DNA from: Canibacter zhuwentaonis
Lineage (GTDB): Bacteria > Actinomycetota > Actinomycetes > Actinomycetales > Microbacteriaceae
NCBI RefSeq assembly: GCF_018531145.1
Contig: NZ_JAHDSZ010000004.1
Location: 100,842-164,841, forward strand
Direction: 5' to 3'
Length of the DNA stretch: 64,000 nucleotides
Below, piece by piece: positions 35,496-44,721 of the stretch. Made by a program: the position numbers and the translations under genes. Within the stretch, counting starts at the first letter, position 1. The number at the start of each line of letters is the position of its first letter. The notes beneath the pieces were generated by a model. That model saw nothing but the letters and a program-made list of their open reading frames with translations. It made no database searches and was not told the origin of the DNA.

Positions 35496-36655
35496 GCCCA
35501 GCTTTGCAGAAGTTGAAAGACGACTTTACAAAAGCTGGGGGAGAGTGGAGAGATACGAGGGTAGGAGACTTGTTTGAAATACGCCCTACAAAGAATTATG
35601 GATTGACTAATCAAAGATTGTTTGAAACAAAAGGTAATACTCCAGTTGTAGTTAATTCAAGTCTGAATAATGGAATAGGTGGATATGTAAACTTAGAGCC
35701 AACTGAAAAGAGGAACACTGTCACATTTTCAGACACAACAACATCAGATAGTATTTTTTATCAACCGAATGATTTTATTGGTTATTCTCATGTTCAAGGA
35801 ATGTTTCCCTTTAGAAAGTGGTCTAAACTTTCGTTACTTTATTTTGTTATCTCATTTAGAGCAGCAACTCGAGGTAAATTTGATTATGGAAATAAATTTA
35901 ATCGAGATAGGGCAAAAGAAGTTATCGTAACTATCCCGTATAAAAAACAAGGTGTTGCATTTTCATATATGGAGGCTTATATAAGCGAGCTTGAAGCGGC
36001 TTATGTAAGCGAGCTTGAAGCGGCTTATGTAAGCGAGCTTGAAGCTTATCTGAAAGCAAGCGGGCTAGACAATTATGAACTGTCTAACGATGAGCAAGCA
36101 GCCGTAAAACTGGTTTCAGAGAACAAAATCAAATGGAGCAAGTATAAATATAACCAACTTTTTAAAATTGAACCCATTAAATTAAAATTAACTAAAGAAA
36201 ATTTAGATACAGGAGGCAAAATTCCGGTTTACTCATCTATTTCTGGAAATAATGGGATAATGGGATACACAAAAACATCCGCCACTTATAGAATAAACGA
36301 AGAAACATCATTTTATGTTGTATTTGGAGATCATACGAGGAGCTTTAATATAGCAAGTGCCGATTTCTGTGTAATGGATAATGTAAAAGTCTTAAAACCG
36401 TTACAAAATTATACACTTAAACAATTACTTTTTATTATTTCTTCATGGAAAAAAGGAATAGTAGATAAAGGATATTCAAGACATTGGAGTATAGCTAAAG
36501 ATTTAAAAATCCAGCTCCCAACAAAGAATGGTGAAATTGATTTTGATTTTATAACCACCCTGGTTGTAGCGATTCAAAAGCTTGTTATTAAGGATGTGGT
36601 GCTTTATGCAGAAATGAAAATAGCGGCAACAAAAGAAGTTATAGGACAAAATTAA
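35438..36655 (+). CDS. Restriction-modification specificity subunit (HsdS-like)
   Basis: Two target-recognition domains are visible: residues about 35-180 (EWRDTRVGDLFEIRPTKNYGLTN ...) and about 235-395 (KWSKYKYNQLFKIEPIKLKLT ...). Each is followed by a helical region. The first helix carries three copies of an 8-residue unit (SELEAAYV). It pairs with the upstream nuclease-methylase and should define a bipartite site. The true start is unclear: the frame opens with TTG at 35438, and an AAGGAG at 35467-35472 has no standard start codon just after it in this frame. Confidence 0.82.
   Translation: MGSDPAAKTKRRRPLKKSLSPALQKLKDDFTKAGGEWRDTRVGDLFEIRPTKNYGLTNQRLFETKGNTPVVVNSSLNNGIGGYVNLEPTEKRNTVTFSDTTTSDSIFYQPNDFIGYSHVQGMFPFRKWSKLSLLYFVISFRAATRGKFDYGNKFNRDRAKEVIVTIPYKKQGVAFSYMEAYISELEAAYVSELEAAYVSELEAYLKASGLDNYELSNDEQAAVKLVSENKIKWSKYKYNQLFKIEPIKLKLTKENLDTGGKIPVYSSISGNNGIMGYTKTSATYRINEETSFYVVFGDHTRSFNIASADFCVMDNVKVLKPLQNYTLKQLLFIISSWKKGIVDKGYSRHWSIAKDLKIQLPTKNGEIDFDFITTLVVAIQKLVIKDVVLYAEMKIAATKEVIGQN
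35975..36046 (+). repeat. Three 24-bp tandem repeats in the specificity gene
   Basis: Three consecutive 24-bp units start at 35975, 35999 and 36023, each beginning GCTTATRTAAGCGAGCTTGA. They keep the reading frame and encode the linker between the two recognition domains. Confidence 0.9.
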
Positions 36656-36699
36656 TTAGGAGTAGTCGTGGTAGGCGGTTCTAACAATTAGGTGGTTTG

Positions 36700-37131
36700 T
36701 TATGCCTGCAATTCCATGTCAATGTGTGGTATGCCGCCCATTAAGTAAATGTTAGATGTGGTTTTGAAGCCAAAAGAGGAATAGAACAATTTTAAATAGG
36801 CTTGCGCCTGTGCGTGTACTGTGGCGTTTGGGAATTTAAGCTGACATTCTTTTAAAGCAGTCTGCACCAGCTCCCTCCCTAAGCCCCTATTGCGAAAAGA
36901 AGGGGCTACTATAACTCTGCCCAGGTGAATACCATCTTCTTTTGGGATCAGTCTAAAATAAGCAGCTAATTTACCATTAACCCATTTCATCCCGTGTAAG
37001 CATACTTTATCGTTGTCATCCACTTCTTGATGATGGCACTCTTGTTCAACGACAAATATACTTACTCGCAGCTTGTAAATCTCGAACAGGTCATCCGTCG
37101 ATAGTTCATCGAACTTTTTTATGCTCCACAC
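36700..37131 (-). CDS. GNAT acetyltransferase, ElaA family
   Basis: A 143-aa acetyltransferase from GTG 37131. The opening FDELSTDDLFEIYKLRVSIFVVEQECHHQEVDDND is typical of ElaA, and the acetyl-CoA loop is RVIVAPSFRNRGLGRELV (R-x-x-G-x-G/A). The substrate of ElaA proteins is unknown. It sits alone on the minus strand inside the island, where it is probably accessory cargo. Confidence 0.88.
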   Translation of the reverse strand: MWSIKKFDELSTDDLFEIYKLRVSIFVVEQECHHQEVDDNDKVCLHGMKWVNGKLAAYFRLIPKEDGIHLGRVIVAPSFRNRGLGRELVQTALKECQLKFPNATVHAQAQAYLKLFYSSFGFKTTSNIYLMGGIPHIDMELQA

Positions 37132-37299
37132 GTTTGCCTTCTTTCTATTAGGATGTGTAATAATATTACAGATATTACTTCCCAGGGTTCTATGATGATT
37201 TCAAGGACGATATGCGCTTTTGATGTTGAGGGTTTTAAACAACTTGCTTATCCATAGTTACCTTCTTCAAATATTTTAAGAATGTTTTTTGGCGGGCTT

Positions 37300-37512
37300 T
37301 TACGATTCGCCTGTAAAACGTGAGCCCTTGTGTGTTCCTGCAGTTAGGGCATCTTGCAGGGTGGCTTTTTGAAAGGGTGTCAAAACGTGACTTTTTAGCA
37401 ATCGTGCAACATCATCGTTGGTTAGTTTGGTTTCTGCGTTTTGAATGACTTTGTAAAGGTAGCGGAACCACAAGTCACCGTCACTGCCGGCGTGCTCGCT
37501 GGCTTGTATCAT
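37300..37512 (-). CDS. Hypothetical 70-aa protein, possibly a remnant
   Basis: A 70-residue frame with plausible coding composition (DLWFRYLYKVIQNAETKLTNDDVARLLKSHV). I do not recognise the family. No clear ribosome site precedes it and the frame does not extend upstream, so it could be the end of a lost larger gene. Confidence 0.35.
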   Translation of the reverse strand: MIQASEHAGSDGDLWFRYLYKVIQNAETKLTNDDVARLLKSHVLTPFQKATLQDALTAGTHKGSRFTGES

Positions 37513-37751
37513 GTAGTCATACTATGTTGTCACTGTCAGCCCCCTCTCTTGTGATTATAATATCGTAAAACGCTGATTGTACTGAAGCTTTGGCGTGTTT
37601 GTAAAGGCGGAGTAGTGACTGTGATCCTTGTCTTGAACCGAAACGCAAACGTGAAGTTTTAGCAGCGGGTTTTCGCCCTGCTAGAATATTATATTACAAA
37701 TACTCTTTAACTTAAAGATATAAAAGCGCAAATGTAAAGGAGGCTGATTTT

Positions 37752-38330
37752 ATGAAGGAAAGATATTTTTTAGAAAATAACATTGTTACAAACAAACAAG
37801 CGGAAGAGATGGGTGTCCAAAGGCACGTTTTAGCTTCGCTTGCTCAAAGAGGCGAGTTAGAGAGGATTAAAAACGGGGTTTACAAGAGAAAAGACGCATT
37901 GGACGATGATTTTGCAAATATCTACCTTAAGAATCAACAGGTTGTTTTTTCTTTCCACACAGCTCTGTACCTCCATGGTTTTAACGATAGAACTCCAAAC
38001 ACTTTTCATATTAGTGTTCCGCAGGGGTATAACGCCGGGCACATAAAACGGAAATTTCCGCTTGTGAGAGTTCACTATATAGAGCGAAAACTGTTTCCTG
38101 TGGGTATCATCCAAAAAGAAACGCCAGTTGGCTCTGTAGTTAGTTGTTACAACATGGAGAGGTGTATATGTGATATTGTTTTGAAGCGGAAATATATTGA
38201 TAAACAATTATTCACTGATGCCATCAAAGGCTATTTTGGCAGTAAAAATAAGAATGTTAATGAATTGGTTAAATATAGCAAAATTTTGGGCATTGAAAAC
38301 GAAATAAGAAAATATGTGGAAATTATGTAA
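37752..38330 (+). CDS. AbiEi-family antitoxin, without a partner
   Basis: A 192-aa protein with a strong ribosome site (AAAGGAGG). The N-terminal winged helix (NNIVTNKQAEEMGVQRHVLASLAQRGELERIKNGVY) and the C-terminal part (FSFHTALYLHGFNDRTP; VSCYNMERCICDIV) fit the AbiEi transcriptional antitoxin of type IV toxin-antitoxin systems. The AbiEii nucleotidyltransferase toxin normally follows directly, but here the next sequence is the GIY-YIG pseudogene on the other strand. It may be a solitary regulator or a leftover of a lost pair. Confidence 0.82.
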   Translation: MKERYFLENNIVTNKQAEEMGVQRHVLASLAQRGELERIKNGVYKRKDALDDDFANIYLKNQQVVFSFHTALYLHGFNDRTPNTFHISVPQGYNAGHIKRKFPLVRVHYIERKLFPVGIIQKETPVGSVVSCYNMERCICDIVLKRKYIDKQLFTDAIKGYFGSKNKNVNELVKYSKILGIENEIRKYVEIM

Positions 38331-38373
38331 GGTATATTCTGCGGATAATAGTTAGGGGGGGGAAGTGGATTTT

Positions 38374-39256
38374 CTAGCTTTTCAATCGGCCGAGCGGGAT
38401 TCCGTCCTTTGTTTTCCAGTGATCTTTTGCGTTCACACTTGCTCCGCTCACAAAACATGCCGCTTGGTAAGGGCTGCCGAGGAGCACGCTGTCAACCAGC
38501 TTGCCATTCGCATCGATTTTCTCAGCATGACGTTCTCGATTTTTATGCACATTAGCGGACGCACTCGGTGTCGGTTTAGGCGAAATGCGGCTGCCCTCGA
38601 AAACAACGAAGCCTTCGTCCGTCTGCTGACTCGAGGCATCTGCCTGACCGTATTTGAGGTGAAGAACAGGTTCATTGCCGGTAGATTCTGACTCCGACTC
38701 TTGCTCTTGCGCCTGAGTCTGTTCTAGAAGGGGTTTAAATAGTTTATAGCCCAAAGCGCCCATAATAATTTCGGCGTATTCGATATACTCTTCTAATTCG
38801 CTTTCCTTCTCCTCGGTGATGTTGCCAGGGTTTGGATCATTGCCATTTTTTGTCTGATAGCGCCGAGCCTTTTTCGCCATGTTATAAAAGCGATTTTCTA
38901 GGTAGCTAATCTCCGTGTGACCAAAACTATTATTTGAGGTTGTAAAGACAACGACCGTCGTCCATCAAGCACCTTCAGCATCCCTTTTCCACTCCTCTAG
39001 GCGACCGAGAACCCCTCGCTCGGTCTTGCGAACGCCCGCCTGGTCAATATAGCACTGAGGCTTGCCCGTTTTTTCATTTTCACCAAACAGGAAGTAGACA
39101 CCTGACTGGTTGAGAAAATTAATATTCTTTGCATCGCCAAGAAGGATTTTAGGTATCTTATAGACCACTCCTGTCCAAATTAGCTAAGATGCACTTGATG
39201 CGTCTATTAGGATCGCCATCCATCAGGTATAAATTTATAGCTTTTCCTCTTGCCAT
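38374..39256 (-). pseudogene. Broken GIY-YIG/DUF4357 nuclease-like gene
   Basis: It matches the intact paralogue at 47241-48119 along its whole length (883 versus 879 nt). The start is ATG 39256. An extra T near 39176 shifts the frame after the first 25-30 codons, and a TGA at 38965-38967 replaces one of the two Trp codons of the paralogue's GWWTT. The catalytic GIY-YIG segment is also altered (GVYFLFG ... CYIDQAG, where the paralogue has CYIG). The DUF4357 C-terminus is preserved. Product function is probably lost. Confidence 0.85.
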
Positions 39257-39330
39257 AAGTTAGTCCTTTTATCGCGTTGTATGCATTATTACTCGCTATT
39301 TTACCATTGTGACACGACTATTTTGTTTGC

Positions 39331-39400
39331 GTGACAGCAGGCACACCGTCTCAAAATGATGCGTATGCGGGAACATATCCAACGCGCTGATTTTAGTGAG
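39331..39400. repeat. Copy A of the methyltransferase-gene 3' end (att-like)
   Basis: Seventy bases match the 3' end of the RlmD-like gene (56043-56112) at about 64 positions, including an unbroken 40-base stretch across CCGTCTCAAAATG and ATGCGTATGCGGGAAC. The following bases up to about 39480 include a G13 run (39448-39460) and GTTTGTGTAGGGTAGTAAAAC, which recur after copy B. Between here and 39848 I see no gene; TCTATCGCAGACT occurs twice (39514, 39573). Confidence 0.85.
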
Positions 39401-39848
39401 GCGGTGGTGTGCTTGTAAAAGGGGGACTGGTGGTTATAATCGTTGCCGGGGGGGGGGGGGTATTGGTTTGTGTAGGGTAGTAAAACGTAGTAAAATTTTT
39501 CTCTTTCATCAGATCTATCGCAGACTAGAGACCTAGTGATTCATACGTTTAAGAAGATGGCTGATGGGTGCTTCTATCGCAGACTTCCGCGAGACGGTAA
39601 ATTGTTTGAACGCGGTACTCATAGTTCGTTAATAGCAACTGGAGGAATCTACGCGTAAATGCATGAGGTGTAGCAAAGGCTATCGCGAAGAGGCTTAATG
39701 TCGGATACCCGAGTGGCGGTAGTTGAAATTTTTGCAGAGATGTGAGCCATTGCTGTGATACTGGTGGAAGTTGCAGAACAGCTGTTTCCCTAGTGGTCTA
39801 ATTGATTCATTGTCGCACGCGCTAGCTCGTTTGGGTTTTATGACGTGA

Positions 39849-41291
39849 CTAAAGGTTGAGCGTGTAATATTGCGAGGGGTCTTTCGTGGAAGTTCCATGC
39901 CATTCCAATATGCCTTTGTTTTTAAGAGTTTTAAGCAGTTTGCCGCAAAAACTATTACTTTTGCCAATAAGACCTATTGCTTTTTTAGTGGTCATTGTTT
40001 CTCCGCTATTAAACATGTAGGAGATTACTAACTTTTCGCTTTCGTTTAATTCGTCAAATATTTTTTCGGGTAGTGTATTTTTTGCTTTATCTAATGCCCT
40101 CAGAATTCTGTTTAAAATATTATTTTCTAAGGTTAGGACAACGTTGCCATTCGGTTCGGTATATTCTGGCTGCTTTAAAAACAATTTTTCCATCTCGGAA
40201 TAAATTCTCTTAACGCCCTCATTCATTTCTTTAACCCATCCGAGTTCACATAGAGTTCGGGCTATTTGAGGGTTTCTTGAGTATCTCTGATGCAAAATAT
40301 TGCCTATCGTTACAACATTAGGTAATGGTCCTGGATTAATTATTTCCATCCGGTCATCGAAAATTAGAACTTTAATATGTTCTCCACGAACCGCATAATT
40401 GCGGTGAGTGAGAGCATTAACTATACCCTCAAACCACGCAAACTCGGGATATTCTGGCATTGTCTTAAATTTTCCATCTTCATCTAAATACTGAAAATCA
40501 CGTAATTGTGTATTAATAAAATCTTTTGCGTTTTTAATAATACTAGGGATAGCTCCGTCAAAGGTTTTCTCTTTGATGATATTTATATCTGTGCCTACTT
40601 TTTGGTAGCTTCCATCGTATTTAATAACTCTCAATCTTGCTTGAGGTAAAAATTTGGATGGATTCTTGCCAAAAAGCAGGATGCCGGCATTCGTTAATTT
40701 CCCGTTAATTATTAAATTTCTGGCTTTCAATACCTCTTCAGTGGTCTTTTCGGGAACGTTCAGTAGAGATTTATAGGAATTAATTAAATCTTCGTCAACT
40801 TCGCTTAGATCCGATAGTTGGACTATTTCCTCCTCAAAAACTCGTTGCCCTCTATCGTACTGTAAGTGGTGAATCTGTTCGAAATTTAATTCTTTAGATT
40901 TATCCTGCTGTCTAAGAAAAACTTTACCGTCGTATGATTTGATAACTCTGTCAGACGAGATATCTACAGAAATGATTAATATTTTGTCATCCTCATTGTT
41001 TACATTTTTAACATCTAAAGTGTCAAAGATCGTATTTACAGGAGTGTCTTTTAATTCGGTTAGAGATATGTTTTTGTAGTCGTTGATATCGTGGGCTGTT
41101 CCATAGTTGAATCCAGTAATTTCTCCAGTGTCTTCAATGCCTATAACTAGCTGCCCGCCCTCTGCGTTAGCGAAGGCAACTAGATGCCGCAGAATATCTA
41201 AAGGTTTGATCCTTGCGCTTTTTCTGTCAAAAAATTGGTTTTCAGGTTCAGAGCAATAGAAATACAAATCCCTCAGAATGCGACCGGACAT
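39849..41291 (-). CDS. AlbA/Schlafen-like ATP-binding protein
   Basis: A 480-aa protein from ATG 41291, with AGGAGG 7 nt upstream. The N-terminal AlbA_2 (Schlafen-type) domain has ENQFFDRKSARIKPLDILRHLVAFANAEGGQLVIGIEDTG. The central GHKL/HATPase_c_4 domain has WFEGIVNALTHRNYAVRGEHIKVLIFDDRMEIINPGPLP. The C-terminus is a winged helix (MTTKKAIGLIGKSNSFCGKLLKTLKNKGIL). Such proteins are found as regulators and in several defence islands, including as nucleases. No partner gene is adjacent. The role is unproven. Confidence 0.85.
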   Translation of the reverse strand: MSGRILRDLYFYCSEPENQFFDRKSARIKPLDILRHLVAFANAEGGQLVIGIEDTGEITGFNYGTAHDINDYKNISLTELKDTPVNTIFDTLDVKNVNNEDDKILIISVDISSDRVIKSYDGKVFLRQQDKSKELNFEQIHHLQYDRGQRVFEEEIVQLSDLSEVDEDLINSYKSLLNVPEKTTEEVLKARNLIINGKLTNAGILLFGKNPSKFLPQARLRVIKYDGSYQKVGTDINIIKEKTFDGAIPSIIKNAKDFINTQLRDFQYLDEDGKFKTMPEYPEFAWFEGIVNALTHRNYAVRGEHIKVLIFDDRMEIINPGPLPNVVTIGNILHQRYSRNPQIARTLCELGWVKEMNEGVKRIYSEMEKLFLKQPEYTEPNGNVVLTLENNILNRILRALDKAKNTLPEKIFDELNESEKLVISYMFNSGETMTTKKAIGLIGKSNSFCGKLLKTLKNKGILEWHGTSTKDPSQYYTLNL

Positions 41292-41452
41292 TATCACCCC
41301 TCCTAAAGTTAGATACTTATAAAATAATAACCTAATAGCTATAGATTATTTGGAGTGTTCAATATCACAGGTTGCTATAAGGGGCAATTCAATGGCTGCA
41401 TTATTATAAATACTCGACAGCAGTGCTTCAATTTAACCTGGATAATAAACCG

Positions 41453-41466
41453 ACCGTCTCAAAATG
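41453..41466. repeat. Left half of the att-like sequence
   Basis: ACCGTCTCAAAATG is identical to the left (3'-terminal) half of the sequence seen complete at 39331 and 56043. Then the match stops abruptly. GACAGCAG, another piece of the copies, lies about 35 nt further left. The 300 nt between the AlbA start and the DUF262 remnant hold no other recognisable gene. Confidence 0.6.
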
Positions 41467-41601
41467 GCTCGATTGTTCAATGAAAAACATATTCAACCCC
41501 TCCCGTATTGGGGAATGGTGGAATACCTATTTCACCCTTAAAATGGTTATATCGAACTGATACGAGTGTTGATTTGTCTTATTGTTCGTATAAGCAAATA
41601 A

Positions 41602-43318
41602 CTATAAAAGAATATCTTTTAATGCCTTGCTCATCAATTGCTGACGTTTCTCTATAAACTCTTCAAAGTTAGAAAGTTCATATGAAACATCTACAGGAAG
41701 ATATTTAGCATTTTCACTATTTTCAAGAACTTTTAACCAATTGACTAATGGAGTAGCATTCTTTACTTCGTTCTCACGTCCCTCAAGTAATTGAAGGTTT
41801 GCTAAAGTATTCCTTCTTCTTCGCCAATCTTCTTTAGTAGCATCATCAATCACAGTTCCATCCGGCAATACTAGACCCTTGATTTTGCTCTCTTCAAATC
41901 CAGTATGTGGGTGCATATGATCTTGATGAAATCCCTTCTGACTATATTTCAAATTAGGGTACAGAAGTGATAACAGCATAAATGTATAAGAACCTATCTC
42001 ATATGTATCAAACATTGAATCAATCTCATCTTCTGTGTATCGAAGAGATCTATCACCTGTAAATCTAATTCCATTAAGATTTGCCATACTAAACGAATTA
42101 GCTGTGGCAGCTTTCAATGCCTCTCGAATGCTTGTTAGTGCAGAAATTTGATGCAGTACCAAAAATCTGTCTAACCTGTGTGATTACAATATACTTTCTT
42201 AATTCCGCTTTGCTACTTGCATCGAAATTACCACCCTTGTATCTGTAGTAGACCATAGGAGAAACAGCCACATAAGAAATCATGTTTTCTGAATTGAATC
42301 CGAACTCATTTAGTAAATCAACGGTATCCTTGATAGCTTTTCGGATTGCATCCCAGTTTTCTTTTATTTTCAATACGCTGGCTTTCTTGAAAGTTTCAAC
42401 TTTTAATGCTACAGACATGTCTAAAAGATATAAACAAGTACGCATAATAAAGTCATTAGAAAACTTGAAACCTTCGCCCTTCTTATTTATCTCTGAAAGC
42501 AGCTTATCAATTTCATCTCTTGCCCTATCCTAATGAGAAACAATAGTCGAGAATAACAAGTCACTTTTTGAAAGAACAGTTCCGCCAGAATTAACTCTAA
42601 CGAAAATATCCAATACGCTGTCAATCGAATCTTTTTCTACTTCAAAGTAATTGATGATTTCATCAGTAACAAATCTTGTATGTAAAAGTGAAATATTTTT
42701 TGTCGCAACTTTATCAGTTGCCCAGCCGTTTGAAATGATGACTTCTGTTAATAAGTCTTCAGCTGAATACTTAAGGATATCTTTTACTAAATACCAAATC
42801 TTATCATCCTTATTCTTTGCAGCTTCATTCGCTGTTAGAAATCTGAATTCATAGGAAATATCCTCGTCATCAGTTTTCTCACTGTGCAAATCAAAGTACA
42901 ATTCCTTCTTAGGGAAAGCATCATCGTTCTCCCATCTTTTGTTTGGAAGTTTTCTACTCATACTTCCTTGTAATGCTATGTACAAAGAAGTCAATCTCTG
43001 CTGACCATCTAAAACTGCCCAGATTGTTTCATCCTTACTACCAATTGGAAACGGCTGTGGTGCAACAGGATTCTTATACATATCTCTGCCATGATAATCC
43101 TTTATAAATTCGTATATTGAATACTCTTTTTGGTTTACTATAGTTTTCTTAACTTTCCAAAGAAATGTTCCAATAGGGTATCCTAACGTGATAGAATCCA
43201 TAAACCTTGTAATTTGTAAATCTCCCCACACATATTTCCTTTGAATAGCTGGAAGGTATACTCTCCTGCTATTTACATCATCTATTATTGCTCTAATACT
43301 TTTCTTTTCGTATACCAT
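41602..43318 (-). pseudogene. Broken DUF262 (GmrS-like) gene
   Basis: The frame starts at ATG 43318 and has the DUF262 core: VYLPAIQRKYVWGDLQITRFMDSITLGYPIGTF, then WAVLDGQQRLTSLYIAL and FVRVNSGGTVLSKSDLLFSTIVSH. A TAG at 42530-42532 then interrupts it, where family members typically have Trp. The frame continues (DRARDEIDKLLSEIN) until an extra T in AAATTT (42144-42149) shifts it. The remaining part has an HNH-like DHMHP. Intact proteins of this group restrict modified phage DNA. It lies directly after an XRE regulator. Confidence 0.82.
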
Positions 43319-43326
43319 AATATACC

Positions 43327-43551
43327 TCACTTATTGCTCGTTTTTATCTGTTCTCCGTCCGGGAAGATAAATGACTGTTCAAAGGAAACACCCATGACAT
43401 CAGCTATTAGTTTTAACTCCTCAAGAGTCACAGTATCTCTTTTTAGTTTCTTGCCAAAGTTCTGTGGTGTTTGACCTATCCTTCTAGCAAGTTCAGAAAC
43501 GCTTATATTCTTTTTATTACATAATTCTTTAATCATATCGGATGTTTTCAT
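43327..43551 (-). CDS. XRE-family regulator
   Basis: A 74-aa helix-turn-helix protein. ISVSELARRIGQTPQNFGKKLKRDTVTLEELKLIADVMGVSFEQSF spans the five-helix HTH fold. GGAGG precedes the ATG. Its end lies 9 nt before the DUF262 start, so it probably controlled that gene. Confidence 0.85.
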   Translation of the reverse strand: MKTSDMIKELCNKKNISVSELARRIGQTPQNFGKKLKRDTVTLEELKLIADVMGVSFEQSFIFPDGEQIKTSNK

Positions 43552-43647
43552 CTTAAGCCTCCATATTTAGAGTACATCTATACACATATATTATAAACCA
43601 AATGGTTGATGCTTTTTAATCCATTTAACTATATATTAAACGATAAA

Positions 43648-43671
43648 ACACCTCGCATTGCTGCAAGGTGT
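43648..43671 (-). terminator. Probable terminator of the recombinase remnant
   Basis: On the minus strand ACACCTTGCA pairs with TGCGAGGTGT around a 4-nt loop, and TTTTATCG follows. It lies just past the recombinase stop at 43694. Confidence 0.6.
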
Positions 43672-43693
43672 CCATATCATATTTTCTATCCAA

Positions 43694-44260
43694 TTATCTC
43701 TTTAGTTCTAATGTCATTCCAGACTTGAATTCAAATATGAGCTTACCATCGTAGACGGTTATCTTTGATATAGGTCTTCTTACCAACTGCTCATCATATT
43801 CTGTTATTCGGTTTGTCTGCGTCTGTAGAAAGTGTCTCATCTCATTGATTAGCTTTCTCAACATTTCTCGTGCAGCATCACACCCTTGCTTCGGTCCCTT
43901 TTCAATTCGGCTAGCGCATCTACATTTATTGTAGGAAGCTCCTCTCGCTTTCCAAGCCACTCTCCTGAATAAATCGCCACACTCCCCACAATAGACAATA
44001 CTCGATAATGCATATTTGCTATATAAACTCTTTTAGTTTTACCATTCTCCGTTTTAAGATGTGCTCTGCGTTGCAATTCTTCCTGTGCCTGCATAAATAG
44101 CTGTCTTGGAATAATAGCCTCGTGATTATTCTCCACACAGTACTGAGGAACGATTTCATTATTAGATACTCTCTTTTTGGTCAGTACATCAACCGTATAG
44201 GTTTTCTGTAAAAGGGCATCGCCCATATGTGATAATCTTTCTAAAATATTCGTCTTACAA
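43694..44260 (-). pseudogene. Remnant of a large serine recombinase
   Basis: Only the middle and end of a recombinase are left. GDALLQKTYTVDVLTKKR and NNHEAIIPRQLFMQAQEELQRR are the recombinase domain. A frame jump near 44018 (TATATA) leads into the zinc-ribbon region, readable as YCGEC ... CRCASRIEKGPKQGCDA, and the tail is KITVYDGKLIFEFKSGM. The N-terminal catalytic domain with the serine is missing. Upstream to about 44340 the minus strand shows a further scrap resembling a recombinase C-terminus (REDDLQRTFLTMKNKQLL). It lies directly beside att-like copy B. Confidence 0.82.
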
Positions 44261-44367
44261 TAACTGCTTGTTTTTCATTGTAAGAAATGTTCTTTGTAAA
44301 TCATCCTCACGAATATATTTCATAGAGCATGCCTTAGAATTTTCAATATGTCTACTGCAACACCATA

Positions 44368-44410
44368 ATGCGTATGCGGGAACATATCGAGCGCGCTGAT
44401 TTTAGTGAGG
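44368..44410. repeat. Copy B: right half of the att-like sequence
   Basis: ATGCGTATGCGGGAACATATCGAGCGCGCT and the following bases to GTGAGG match the right half of the methyltransferase 3' end, as in 39358-39400 and 56070-56112. The left half is absent here and is replaced by recombinase-side sequence. Confidence 0.8.
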
Positions 44411-44434
44411 TGGTGGCGTGCTTGCAAAAAAAAT

Positions 44435-44448
44435 GGGGGGGGGGGGGG
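44435..44448 (+). repeat. G14 homopolymer
   Basis: Fourteen consecutive G follow copy B and are followed by TAGTTTGTGTAAGGTAGTAG. Copy A has a G13 run in the same context, so the tract is part of a shared module. Such tracts mutate by slippage. Confidence 0.9.
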
Positions 44449-44467
44449 TAGTTTGTGTAAGGTAGTA

Positions 44468-44637
44468 GTAAAACAGAGTAAAACAGAGTAAAACAGAGTA
44501 AAACAGAGTAAAACAGAGTAAAACAGAGTAAAACAGAGTAAAACAGAGTAAAACAGAGTAAAACAGAGTAAAACAGAGTAAAACAGAGTAAAACAGAGTA
44601 AAACAGAGTAAAACAGAGTAAAACAGAGTAAAACAGA
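44468..44637 (+). repeat. 17 perfect tandem copies of a 10-bp unit
   Basis: The unit GTAAAACAGA is repeated 17 times without a mismatch, ending 85 nt before the methyltransferase ATG. Related but unexpanded GTAAAAC words follow copy A (39480-39495). Confidence 0.97.
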
Positions 44638-44678
44638 GGGGCTAATTTAGGATTTAAAAAACTTGAAAAAACAATGTT

Positions 44679-44713
44679 TTTGCGGTAGTCTTTCCTGTAT
44701 ATAGTATAGGAAA
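44679..44713 (+). promoter_or_regulatory. Promoter and palindromic operator of the m5C methyltransferase
   Basis: A 23-bp interrupted palindrome (44691-44713) has arms TTTCCT and AGGAAA around GTATATAGTAT. TTGCGG (44679-44684) and TAGTAT (44702-44707), 17 bp apart, could be the -35 and -10, placing the palindrome over the promoter. AGGAAAGAGG is the ribosome site. Confidence 0.5.
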
Positions 44714-44721
44714 GAGGCGAC

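Noticed and set aside
39700..39790. tRNA-like stretch (GGATACCCGAGTGG)
   Set aside because: No acceptor stem or T-arm with GTTCGA could be folded around it.
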